DNA from: an uncultured SAR116 cluster alpha proteobacterium
Lineage (GTDB): Bacteria > Pseudomonadota > Alphaproteobacteria > Puniceispirillales > GCA-002684695
Length of the DNA: 64,000 nucleotides
Assembly: GCA_902612965.1 (NCBI GenBank)
Contig: CACMFN010000003.1
Location: 118,256 to 182,255, forward strand
Direction: 5' to 3'
The first letter of the stretch is position 1. Every line of letters begins with the position of its first letter. Under the pieces are notes generated by a model. That model worked only from the letters and a program-made list of their open reading frames with translations. It made no database searches and was not told where the DNA came from. Of this stretch, positions 36,561-44,494 are shown piece by piece. The position numbers were made by a program, and so were the translations under genes.

Positions 36561-37478
36561 TTATTTATTTAATGCAAAAGCTATTCTTGCAGCTAACTTA
36601 GCATTATTTAGCATCAATTGAATATTAGTTTCTAATGTTTTGCCTTTGGTAATTGATGATACCTTTTCAAGTAAAAATGGTGTTAATGCTTTTCCATGAA
36701 TTTTGTTTTGCCTTGCTTGAAGCATTGAAGAGTTTATCGCTTTTTCGATAATATTATTTGGTATTGAATACTTTTTTGGAACTGGGTTACAAATTAAAAC
36801 ACTCCCTTTTAAAGATAGTTCATCTTTATTTTTAATTACATCTGCAATATCTGATGCTTTATCAAACCTGTAATCAACTTTGAAGTCACTTTCATTCGAA
36901 TAAAAATTTGGTAAAAAATTTGTTTTATACCCAATTACTGGAACTCCCATTGTTTCCAAATACTCCAATGTCAAACTAATATCTAAAATTGATTTTGGCC
37001 CTGCACATATTACTGCTAGTTTTGAATTTCCTAGCTCTTGAAGATCAGCTGAAATATCAAAAGTTTCATTAGCGTCTCTGTGAACACCGCCTATCCCGCC
37101 TGTTGCCATAACCTTAATACCAGCTAAATTAGAAATGATCATTGTTCCTGCAACAGTCGTGGCGCCATTTTTCTTTTCAGCAATAACAATTGGAATATCT
37201 CGCCTGCTAACTTTTATTATATTTTTTTCTTTACCAAAATAATTAATTTCTTCTTCTGACATTCCAACTTTAATAACACCGTTCACAATACCAATTGTGG
37301 CTGCAATTGCTCCTTCTTGCTTTATAATTTTTTCTGCATTTAATGCTGTTTCAACATTTTTTGGGTACGGCATGCCGTGAGAAATTATTGTTGTTTCTAA
37401 AGCAACTATTGGTAAGTTGTTTTTTTTAGCTTCTTTTACTTCATTACCAAGTTTGAAATTTAATTTATCCATTTTCAA
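36561..37478 (-). CDS. psuG: Pseudouridine-5'-phosphate glycosidase
   Basis: Reversibly splits pseudouridine 5'-phosphate into uracil and ribose 5-phosphate, cutting a C-C glycosidic bond. The 305-residue protein has the family segments ALETTIISHGMPYPKN near residue 26, GATTVAGTM near 105, VMATGGIGGVHRDA near 125 with the active-site Lys and metal Asp regions around, VCAGPKSILD near 158 and FLLEKVSSITKGK near 265. Its start overlaps the psuK stop by 14 bases, giving a coupled kinase-glycosidase pair. Confidence 0.95.
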   Translation of the reverse strand: MKMDKLNFKLGNEVKEAKKNNLPIVALETTIISHGMPYPKNVETALNAEKIIKQEGAIAATIGIVNGVIKVGMSEEEINYFGKEKNIIKVSRRDIPIVIAEKKNGATTVAGTMIISNLAGIKVMATGGIGGVHRDANETFDISADLQELGNSKLAVICAGPKSILDISLTLEYLETMGVPVIGYKTNFLPNFYSNESDFKVDYRFDKASDIADVIKNKDELSLKGSVLICNPVPKKYSIPNNIIEKAINSSMLQARQNKIHGKALTPFLLEKVSSITKGKTLETNIQLMLNNAKLAARIAFALNK

Positions 37479-38406
37479 AGTTTTCTTTTAAAAAGTTAAT
37501 TACATTTTTTTGGTTTATTTTGGGATTGACTGTTTCAGTTGATTGAGTTGCAATACTTGCCATTGAAATTGCAAATTTTACTGTATAGTCCCAACTCCAA
37601 TCTTTTAAGTGACCGTGAACTAGACCAGCCATTAAAGCGTCTCCGGCTCCATTTGAATTTTTAACACTTAATTTATTAATTTTATATTTTTTTATTTCTT
37701 TATTATGAAAGGAAATAACCCCTTTATGTCCTAAACTTATTAAAAGTTTCCCTTCATTTTTTTTATTAAGCTCATTAGATAATTTTTCAGTAAAATAGTT
37801 ATCTTTAGTCTTCAGGTTATAAAGTATTATTGCTTCATCTAAATTTGGTTTTAAAACATTTATAGAGTTTATGTATTTTTTCAATTTTTTTGATTTAGAT
37901 AGTGAAACTGGATCTGCAAAAATAAAATTATTTTTAAAATTTTTGAATACATATTCAAGTGTTTCATCTTGTAAATTTGCATCTATTATGATTGCAGAAG
38001 AATTATTAATTAATGAGTATTTTGTTGATAAAAAATTAGGGGTTAGATTTTTTAAAATTTTTGTGTCGTTAAAGGCGATACTCATTTCACCTTTCAAGTC
38101 ATTAACTGATAAATAAGATGATGTTTTGTCAGAACTTATTGTTAAACTATGTTTTAAACTAACCCCTGATGATATTGTTCTTGATTTAATATAGTTACCA
38201 AATTCATCCTTACCAAATGCCGAAATTAGATGGCATTTACTTTTAAGCAAAGATAGATTTTCTGATATATTTCTTACTACGCCACCCGGTGATAAAGAAA
38301 TTTCTGCAGTATTAGAGTCCTGAGAAATTATTTTGTTTTTAGGTGCAGCCAATATATCAATATTTGAACCACCTATAGCAACAGCATAATTTTTTGTTTC
38401 ACCCAT
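37465..38406 (-). CDS. psuK: Pseudouridine kinase (PfkB family)
   Basis: Phosphorylates pseudouridine to its 5'-phosphate for PsuG. A PfkB sugar-kinase fold of 313 residues: GGSNIDILA near residue 13, PGGVVRNISENL near 40 (first PfkB signature), PNLDEA near 196 and the second signature with catalytic Asp NSNGAGDALMAGL near 245. It is directly upstream of psuG with an overlap, the standard arrangement. The pair lets the cell recycle pseudouridine from RNA turnover. Confidence 0.92.
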   Translation of the reverse strand: MGETKNYAVAIGGSNIDILAAPKNKIISQDSNTAEISLSPGGVVRNISENLSLLKSKCHLISAFGKDEFGNYIKSRTISSGVSLKHSLTISSDKTSSYLSVNDLKGEMSIAFNDTKILKNLTPNFLSTKYSLINNSSAIIIDANLQDETLEYVFKNFKNNFIFADPVSLSKSKKLKKYINSINVLKPNLDEAIILYNLKTKDNYFTEKLSNELNKKNEGKLLISLGHKGVISFHNKEIKKYKINKLSVKNSNGAGDALMAGLVHGHLKDWSWDYTVKFAISMASIATQSTETVNPKINQKNVINFLKENFENG

Positions 38407-38424
38407 AGAAACAAACTCTGTAAT

Positions 38425-38461
38425 AAAAAAAAAATCTAGTAAATAAAAATTTACTAGATTT
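38425..38461 (-). terminator. Rho-independent terminator of the TPR gene
   Basis: A 12-bp inverted repeat, AAATCTAGTAAA and TTTACTAGATTT, with a short loop (38432-38461), followed on the minus strand by about ten T. It lies between the TPR gene stop at 38492 and the psuK start, so it separates the two minus-strand units. Confidence 0.85.
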
Positions 38462-38491
38462 GCAAGATTGATAATTTAATTATTTAATTTT

Positions 38492-38998
38492 TTAGTTGCT
38501 CTCGTAATTTTGTATAGCTTTTTCCAACTGTTTCATTTCTTTACAGTTTAAAGTACATAAATTTTTTAATTCAACTAATAATAACTTTGCTTCTTCAGGA
38601 CGTTTTAAAGTTAAATGAAGTTCACCATAGTATTCCAGTGCTCCTAAATGATTAGGGTCAATTGAAAGCGCTCTCTTGTAAGCTACTTCACTCTCATCAT
38701 ACTTTCCAAGTTTCCTTGAAGAAAAGCCTAAATAATTCCATGCATCAGGGTTGTTTGGATGTTTAACTGTAGCGCTTTTAGCTAGTTTGTAACTGTTCTC
38801 ATAGTCTTTTTTACCTAAAGATGCTGTAATCAACATAATATCTTTATTTGCAGAGTTGCTACCATAATTCGAAGAAGAACTATAACCTGATGAGGTACTG
38901 GAGGAAGAACTTGAATCTGATCCTGCTCCAAAGACATTTAGAGATGAGGCCATAATAAAAATTGTGGCAAAAATTATACTTTTTAAAATATTAATCAT
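38492..38998 (-). CDS. Secreted tetratricopeptide-repeat protein with a serine-rich linker
   Basis: A 168-residue protein from ATG 38998. A signal peptide covers residues 1-25 (hydrophobic, then VFGAG). It is followed by a striking low-complexity stretch of serine, glycine and tyrosine (residues 26-50), then two or three TPR units with the consensus pattern (NPDAWNYLGFSSRKLGKYDE and LSIDPNHLGALEYYGELH), and a tail with two cysteines (LCTLNC). The frame extends to 39031, but those residues precede the signal peptide. It is a periplasmic scaffold of unknown partner and has its own strong terminator. Confidence 0.82.
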   Translation of the reverse strand: MINILKSIIFATIFIMASSLNVFGAGSDSSSSSSTSSGYSSSSNYGSNSANKDIMLITASLGKKDYENSYKLAKSATVKHPNNPDAWNYLGFSSRKLGKYDESEVAYKRALSIDPNHLGALEYYGELHLTLKRPEEAKLLLVELKNLCTLNCKEMKQLEKAIQNYESN

Positions 38999-39084
38999 AT
39001 CTACACTCCAAAAATTTAAATAATTAAACATTTTTAAAACTTGACGTTATTAAAAATGCATAAGTTTTTTTCCTCCCAATAACC

Positions 39085-39115
39085 TAAGGCCTCATAAATT
39101 GAGGCCTTAATTTTT
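39085..39115 (+). terminator. Terminator-like hairpin without an upstream plus-strand gene
   Basis: TAAGGCCTCA and TGAGGCCTTA form a perfect 10-bp stem (39085-39109) around a 5-base loop, followed by ATTTTT on the plus strand. The nearest upstream gene is on the minus strand, so this could end a short plus-strand RNA starting near 39000-39050, or block read-through toward 39186. On the minus strand no T-run follows. Confidence 0.5.
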
Positions 39116-39185
39116 AATAATGAAATTGTAATAATTTTAGATAGTTGTAAAATGAGATTATTCAATCAAAATTAGGAATTAATTT

Positions 39186-40385
39186 GTGAGTATTTTAATT
39201 ATTGGAGGAAGTCATGCTGGTATTTCTTTGGCAGAAAATTTAAGAAGAGGTGGCTATAAGAATAAAATTACCATAATTGAAAAGCAAAAAAATATTCCCA
39301 CAGAAAAACCACCTCTGTCAAAAAATTTTTTGGAAACCTCTTTTGATGAAGAAAATATAAAATTAAGAAAAAAAAGTTGGTTTGAAAATAACTCGATTGA
39401 CATACTACTAAATATTAAAGAAATAGAAATTTTTAAGCATGAAAAATTCGTGAGGTTCGATAATAAAGTAGAAATAAATTATGATTATCTCGTAATTGCG
39501 TCAGGTGCAAAAGCAAATACATTGCCAGTTGAATTAGCCCCAATTGAAAGTCAAAACCTCTTAAGGGATTTCAATGACATAAAAAAAATATTAGATAGTT
39601 TACAAGATAAAAAACATATTACTATAATTGGTGGTGGTTATATTGGTCTCGAATTGGCATCTAGTTTAAGAAAAGCTGATTTTGAAGTTAGTATAATTGA
39701 AATGTCTGAAAGAATTCTTCAAAGAGTAGCTTCTAAGGAATTGTCTAGTTTTTTCACATCTCTTCATGAAGAAAAGGGTGTCAAAATCTTTTGTAACGAG
39801 AGATTAGAAAAAATTAAACCGCTAGGAAGCACTTTTCAAATAAGCACCAGTAAAAATAAATTTAATACAGACTTAATATTAGTAGGAATAGGTGTAACTC
39901 CAGAAATTGAGTTGGCTAAAAATATTGGCGTCTTATATGAGAGAGGTATAATTGTAGATGAAAACTATGAAACTAGTTTAAAAAATATTTTTGCAATTGG
40001 TGATTGTGCACTTAATAAATCCGAATATGGTATAGTTATTGAGTCTATACACCACGCACAATTTAGCGCTTCAAGGGTATCCTCTTATATTTTAGGTCAA
40101 TCAAAAATAAAATTTGAGGAACCCTGGTTTTGGTCTGATCAATTTGATGTTAAATTCCAGTCTGTAGGCTTGTATAAGCCAAATTCTGAAACAATTTTCA
40201 GAAAAGGTAAAAGGGAAGGTTCAAAATCATGGTGGTCCTTTAATAATCAAGAACTAGTCTGTGTTGAAGCTATAAATGATGTTCAAAACTTTTCTTTTGC
40301 AAAAAGAATTTTTGAAAATAAAATATCTGTTAATAAAAAACAAATTGAAGATCAAAATTTTGATTTAAAATCACTTATAATATAA
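39186..40385 (+). CDS. FAD/NAD-dependent ferredoxin-reductase-like oxidoreductase
   Basis: A flavoprotein of 399 residues starting at GTG 39186, right on the IIGGSHAGISLAENL dinucleotide motif. A second Rossmann motif, IIGGGYIGLELASSL, is near residue 142, and FAD contact IFAIGDCAL near 268. A C-terminal reductase domain follows (EEPWFWSDQFDVKFQSVG near 310). This is the layout of rhodocoxin/putidaredoxin reductase-type proteins that pass electrons from NAD(P)H to a ferredoxin. No partner ferredoxin or P450 is adjacent. The aldolase gene follows after 24 bases. Confidence 0.9.
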   Translation: MSILIIGGSHAGISLAENLRRGGYKNKITIIEKQKNIPTEKPPLSKNFLETSFDEENIKLRKKSWFENNSIDILLNIKEIEIFKHEKFVRFDNKVEINYDYLVIASGAKANTLPVELAPIESQNLLRDFNDIKKILDSLQDKKHITIIGGGYIGLELASSLRKADFEVSIIEMSERILQRVASKELSSFFTSLHEEKGVKIFCNERLEKIKPLGSTFQISTSKNKFNTDLILVGIGVTPEIELAKNIGVLYERGIIVDENYETSLKNIFAIGDCALNKSEYGIVIESIHHAQFSASRVSSYILGQSKIKFEEPWFWSDQFDVKFQSVGLYKPNSETIFRKGKREGSKSWWSFNNQELVCVEAINDVQNFSFAKRIFENKISVNKKQIEDQNFDLKSLII

Positions 40386-40409
40386 ATTTTTATATTAAAT
40401 GGAAAGGTT

Positions 40410-41186
40410 ATGACTTTGAATAGACTTAAGAAAATTTGGGATAATGGAGAGTATGCTCTCAACGGCTGGTTATCTATAAATAATTCATTTATTGCTGAAA
40501 TTATGTCTCGCCAAAATTATGATACACTTACAATTGATATGCAGCATGGTCTCATAGACTACTCAGATTTGCTTGGAATGCTCCAAGGTGTTACAGGTTC
40601 AAATGTAACACCTATTGTTAGAGTGCCGTGGCTAGACCCTGGCTATATTATGAAGGCTCTAGATGCTGGTGCTCAAGGTATTATAAGTCCTATGATTAAT
40701 AATAAAAAAGAAGCAGAGGAGTTCGTGTCTTATATGAGATATCCTCCACTTGGTAATCGTAGCTTTGGTCCTACAAGACAAAATATTGTACAAGGGTCTG
40801 ATTATTATAAAAAAGCTAATGAAAATGTTTTATGTATTGCCATGATAGAAACAGCAGAAGCAATGAAAAACTTAAAGGAAATAATAAGTACCGATGGGTT
40901 GGATGCAGTGTATATTGGTCCAGCTGATCTTACACTAGGAACAACTGAAGGAAGATTACCTCCTGGAATGGATAGAGAAGAGGAAGAAATGATTGATAGA
41001 ATTAAAACTATTCTTGGAGCAGCAAAAAAGGCAGAGAAAAAAGCATGCCTTCATTGCGTTAAGACTTCTTACGCAATCCAAGGAATTAAATGGGGATTTG
41101 ATCTTGTTACATTAAATTCAGATACTAGGTTACTTGTATCTTCAGCGTCTAATAGTATAAACGAATTTAGGAATGGATTAAAATGA
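40410..41186 (+). CDS. HpcH/HpaI family aldolase
   Basis: A class II, metal-dependent aldolase of 258 residues, cleaving 2-oxo-4-hydroxy acids to pyruvate and an aldehyde. Family features are LTIDMQHGLIDYSD near residue 44, PIVRVPWLDPGYIMKALDAG near 71 with the Arg and LDAGAQGI, the metal-binding Glu in CIAMIETAEAM near 145 and the Asp in VYIGPADLTLG near 172. The physiological substrate is unknown. Its stop overlaps the next gene's ATG (ATGA). Confidence 0.9.
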   Translation: MTLNRLKKIWDNGEYALNGWLSINNSFIAEIMSRQNYDTLTIDMQHGLIDYSDLLGMLQGVTGSNVTPIVRVPWLDPGYIMKALDAGAQGIISPMINNKKEAEEFVSYMRYPPLGNRSFGPTRQNIVQGSDYYKKANENVLCIAMIETAEAMKNLKEIISTDGLDAVYIGPADLTLGTTEGRLPPGMDREEEEMIDRIKTILGAAKKAEKKACLHCVKTSYAIQGIKWGFDLVTLNSDTRLLVSSASNSINEFRNGLK

Positions 41187-41488
41187 CTGCTCGAATATAT
41201 AAACCTGCAAAAACTGCTATGCAATCTGGTCGCAATAAGACTGATAATTGGATTTTAGAATTTTTTCAAAGCTCAGCTACTACAAGGGACCGTCTTATGG
41301 GTTGGCGCTCAGGCAAAGACACACAAAAACAAGTAAAATTAAAATTTAAAAGCAAAGACGATGCTATCAAATATGCTGAAAAAAACTCTATCAAATTTAT
41401 TCTAACTGAACCAAAAGAAAGAAAAATAAAACCTAAAGCATATGCTGACAACTTTTCGTTTAATAGAAAAGAAACTTGGACACATTAG
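41183..41488 (+). CDS. NADH:ubiquinone oxidoreductase accessory subunit (NDUFS4-like, ETC complex I subunit)
   Basis: A 101-residue soluble protein of the complex I 18-kDa/NDUFS4 family. Characteristic are ARIYKPAKTAMQSG at the N-terminus, the TRDRLMGWRSGKDT segment near residue 34 and FKSKDDAIKYAEKN near 55, and the KPKAYADNF-type tail. It stabilises the peripheral arm of complex I and is shared by mitochondria and alphaproteobacteria, so it is a strong taxonomic clue. It is coupled to the aldolase gene by a 4-base overlap and overlaps the convergent cyclotransferase gene by 4. Confidence 0.92.
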   Translation: MTARIYKPAKTAMQSGRNKTDNWILEFFQSSATTRDRLMGWRSGKDTQKQVKLKFKSKDDAIKYAEKNSIKFILTEPKERKIKPKAYADNFSFNRKETWTH

Positions 41489-42024
41489 TTTGAATTTATA
41501 TTTTTTGAGCGCTTTCTGACCCAGAAAAATATTCTTACAGCATATATTTCTGATAGTATTGGATAATACACAGATGGGTGCCTTTTAAGTTTTTGAATAT
41601 AGCTTTCACTTAATTGATTTTTAATTGCAGCATTTATGAGAATTTTCATATATCTTTTTGATGGTGGTATGCTTAGCAGTTTATTAGTTTTATAGATTAA
41701 AGTTTTTGCTTTAATTTTTTTATTTTTGGTGATTACAGTAATATTTTCAACTTCATAGTTTACACCCTCTGAATTAATTATTTGATTAAATTCATTTTTC
41801 GTAATCTTGCTTAAAACACCTTCTAGACTTTCATTAGGTTGTTTAATGATATTTGCGAAACTTGGTTCAATAAAATTTGGGCCTTCCATGTTCATAATGA
41901 GTTTATAATCTTTGAGAATACCAGTATGAATCTCAGAAGGGAAAACCCTTCTTCTATTTTCAAGGTATTCCTTGGACATGTTTGCCCCGTATCCAAAATA
42001 ATAAACAGTCTTATTAGAGGCCAT
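41485..42024 (-). CDS. Gamma-glutamylcyclotransferase-like protein
   Basis: A 179-residue protein with the cyclotransferase fold start YYFGYGANMSKEYLENRR near residue 8, which forms the substrate loop. A segment resembling SFANIIKQPNESLEGVLSKIT near residue 55 holds the expected glutamate position. The tail is basic and ends RKRSKNINSN. It may release 5-oxoproline from gamma-glutamyl compounds, or be one of the many proteins of the fold with other roles. It starts 42 bases after the MFS stop region and runs toward the complex I subunit gene. Confidence 0.82.
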   Translation of the reverse strand: MASNKTVYYFGYGANMSKEYLENRRRVFPSEIHTGILKDYKLIMNMEGPNFIEPSFANIIKQPNESLEGVLSKITKNEFNQIINSEGVNYEVENITVITKNKKIKAKTLIYKTNKLLSIPPSKRYMKILINAAIKNQLSESYIQKLKRHPSVYYPILSEIYAVRIFFWVRKRSKNINSN

Positions 42025-42066
42025 AATTAAGTAGTGCTAATTTAGTATTCTTTGATTTCATATCTT

Positions 42067-43227
42067 TTAAATAACTGTTTGCAATTTATTTTTTACGTAA
42101 ATAAATAAGGTAGCATTCAAAAACCATATTAAACATAACATATACATATTAAAGGTTAGTCCAAAATATTCAGCTGAGAAACCAATAAGTGCAGGTCCAA
42201 ATATAAATCCTGAGAAACCTATTGTCATTAAATTTGAAACAGAAACACTAAGGGTTTCTTGGCTAGCTTTAACACCTTCACGTAAAACTATACCAAGAAA
42301 GTTAGCTGTTCCTAACCCAAAAATGAAAGCACAAAAAGCAATTAAATAAATATCAAAGATAACTATTGAAGATGCTAAAATTATAGAAGCTATTATACTA
42401 AAATAGCCTCCAACAATTTTTTCTTTGAAACGGCTAATTAATTTATTTGATAGTAGGCGAGCAATTATTTCACCCAAATTAAAAAAAATAATAACTAATC
42501 CACCTGCATAGATCGGTGCTTTTAAATCTTTGGTAATCCAAACGGGTGACCAGTCAATAATTATTCCAAATGTTGCAAAAGTAACCATCATCATAAATCC
42601 AAAAATTAAAATATTTCTGTCAGGAAATTTGAATTTTACTATTTTGGTTTTTAAATCAAATTTTGATTTAAGACCAAAAATTAAAATATAAATTGAGCTT
42701 ATTATTAAACAACAACCAACTGAAGAAAATGTGATTTTAGGATCTGGAATATTCTTTATAAAAACTCCTGCTATTATCGCACCACATAAAGAACCTAAAC
42801 TATAAAATGCTTGGTAAATAGGGGTGATTATTTTAGATGTTTTGCTTTCAATTAAAGATATTTGTGTTTGTGCTGATGGGACGTAAACGCCGACTGCTGC
42901 CCCAAAAGGAACCCAAGATAAAAGAAACAATTCATAGTTAGGGGCGCTTATCAGTAAAAAGGGACAGAAAGAAACAATTGAAATTCCAATAGCCATAGAT
43001 TTTGTTGTTCCTATTAATGGGACAATTAATCTTCCAGTTAATTGATTTGAAAGAAAATTTGATATTCCAAAAATTAGGATGCCAATTCCTAATTCTAATT
43101 CAGATATACCAAGTCTTTCAATATTCCATGGAATATGAACAAAATAAATTCCAACTATAAATAATAAAAAAAATGCTCCTTGAAAACATGTAGTTCGAGC
43201 TTTCCAATAATTATTATTTTGATCCAT
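42067..43227 (-). CDS. Major facilitator superfamily transporter
   Basis: A 386-residue membrane protein with about twelve hydrophobic helices in two six-helix halves joined by a basic loop (KSKFDLKTKIVKFKF) near residues 190-205. The N-terminal half has GISELELGIGILIFGISNFLS near residue 35 and LTGRLIVPLIG in the first cytoplasmic loop. This resembles the YbjJ/fucose-permease-like MFS group, whose substrates vary. No neighbouring enzyme suggests one. The start is about 120 bases from tRNA-Arg on the opposite strand. Confidence 0.88.
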   Translation of the reverse strand: MDQNNNYWKARTTCFQGAFFLLFIVGIYFVHIPWNIERLGISELELGIGILIFGISNFLSNQLTGRLIVPLIGTTKSMAIGISIVSFCPFLLISAPNYELFLLSWVPFGAAVGVYVPSAQTQISLIESKTSKIITPIYQAFYSLGSLCGAIIAGVFIKNIPDPKITFSSVGCCLIISSIYILIFGLKSKFDLKTKIVKFKFPDRNILIFGFMMMVTFATFGIIIDWSPVWITKDLKAPIYAGGLVIIFFNLGEIIARLLSNKLISRFKEKIVGGYFSIIASIILASSIVIFDIYLIAFCAFIFGLGTANFLGIVLREGVKASQETLSVSVSNLMTIGFSGFIFGPALIGFSAEYFGLTFNMYMLCLIWFLNATLFIYVKNKLQTVI

Positions 43228-43345
43228 TAGCAGAGAAAAAATTAGATTAAATTTACATTATCATAAATTGTTATTCTGTAAATTTTAAACAATTTCAATA
43301 TACTAATTTACTATTAAGTGACCTTATGATAATTAAAAATTATGC

Positions 43346-43422
43346 GGCTCCGTAGCTCAACTGGATAGAGCATCTGACTTCTAATCAGAGGGTTGGGAGT
43401 TCGAGTCTTCCCGGAGTCGCCA
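43346..43422 (+). tRNA. tRNA-Arg (TCT)
   Basis: A 77-base cloverleaf with encoded CCA. The acceptor GGCTCCG pairs with CGGAGTC (one G-T), the anticodon stem TCTGA/TCAGA encloses CTTCTAA (anticodon TCT), and the T-arm has GTTCGAG. The sequence downstream to about 50.3 kb is an accessory region with truncated genes, so this tRNA may be its insertion point. I did not find a second copy of the tRNA 3' end. Confidence 0.95.
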
Positions 43423-43559
43423 TTATATCAAGATTTAGTTACCAGCTAAAAATACTGCACCCAAAATGCCTACCATTGTATATAATAAAGATGAGCATTC
43501 ATTCAAAACCTGTACTATATAGTTTTTTGCTATTGGGCAATGTTTTTAATTTATAGATT

Positions 43560-44318
43560 TTATTTAAGAGAATCATAAATCTGATTAATCTTTTGTGAGC
43601 TTAACTTTGGATATGCCGTATAACTATGGCTGAGATTAGACTTCACCAAACATTCAGCTAAATAAAGACTAGCAGGAATTGGATTTATTACAGGAACTCC
43701 AACACCTGAGCTAATTTCTTCAGTGACATCATGAAATGCCATACTCATACAACCTAAAATTAGAGTATCTGCTTTATCTTCTGACACTGCTAATTTCCCA
43801 ACTTCTATTATCTTTTTAAGTGAAAGAGTACGATCTTTCGCAAGATCCATCACTGACATTCCAACTCGGCGAATTGAGGAAAGATTTTGGTTAAATCCAT
43901 ATTTCTTGGGGTTCTCATATCCACGACTTGAAACTGCACCAGAACCAGGTGCAATTATTGAAAATCGAGATCCCATTAACGTTGCGAGGGTCATTGCACA
44001 GATGCCAGAACCTATTACAGGAATAGAAACAAGTTCACGTGCAGCCTCCATCCCTGGATCAGAAAAACAGCTCACAATAATAACATCATAGCCATTTCTT
44101 TCAGCTTCAATTGCTCCACGAAGAAATTCAGGAACTGTCAATGCTGCTTCGACCCTACTCTCTACTGACTGAGGACCAAAACGCGGAAGATATAAATCCA
44201 CTAATAATTCTGGTCCTGACCATTTTTTTAACATTTTCTTCCTGAATTCTATTAAATCTTTACCCAACTCTGAAAGATGCTTTGCTGTTGCAAATTGGTA
44301 TTGGTGCTCAACCACCAA
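43560..44318 (-). CDS. Asp/Glu/hydantoin racemase family protein, probably 5'-truncated
   Basis: A 252-residue frame with the two catalytic cysteine regions of the family: [16 protein letters not shown] near residue 80 and [10 protein letters not shown] near residue 192. Allantoin/hydantoin-racemase landmarks such as [10 protein letters not shown] near 48 and [19 protein letters not shown] near 100 are present. The usual N-terminal strand (a K-I-x-V-I-N-P-N-T type motif) is missing. The first dozen codons (TTG start) instead read antisense through the dppC fragment at 44282-44479. This shows a rearrangement junction near 44280. An internal ATG at 44234 could start a shorter product, so activity is doubtful. 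Confidence 0.75.
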   Translation of the reverse strand: MVVEHQYQFATAKHLSELGKDLIEFRKKMLKKWSGPELLVDLYLPRFGPQSVESRVEAALTVPEFLRGAIEAERNGYDVIIVSCFSDPGMEAARELVSIPVIGSGICAMTLATLMGSRFSIIAPGSGAVSSRGYENPKKYGFNQNLSSIRRVGMSVMDLAKDRTLSLKKIIEVGKLAVSEDKADTLILGCMSMAFHDVTEEISSGVGVPVINPIPASLYLAECLVKSNLSHSYTAYPKLSSQKINQIYDSLK

Positions 44319-44479
44319 CTCCAGAATGGGGAGCTATGTTAAATGAAGCACAACAATATATAATCAATGCCCCTCATATGTCTCTATTCCCTGGACTTGC
44401 AATATTTTTAACGGTTTTGGCGTTTAATCTCTGTGGTGACGGCTTACGAGATATTTTTGATCCGAAATCAAGTCGATAA
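44282..44479 (+). pseudogene. C-terminal fragment of an OppC/DppC peptide ABC permease
   Basis: About 65 codons match the last part of the dipeptide permease family: [20 protein letters not shown] near the start, then [20 protein letters not shown] and [11 protein letters not shown] at the end, with a normal stop at 44477-44479. The N-terminal three quarters of the permease are absent. The fragment abuts the truncated racemase in head-to-head orientation, so both lost their 5' ends at one breakpoint. It is followed after 15 bases by the M20 hydrolase, probably the remnant order of a former peptide-transport operon. Confidence 0.8.
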
Positions 44480-44494
44480 GGTAATTGTAAAGAG

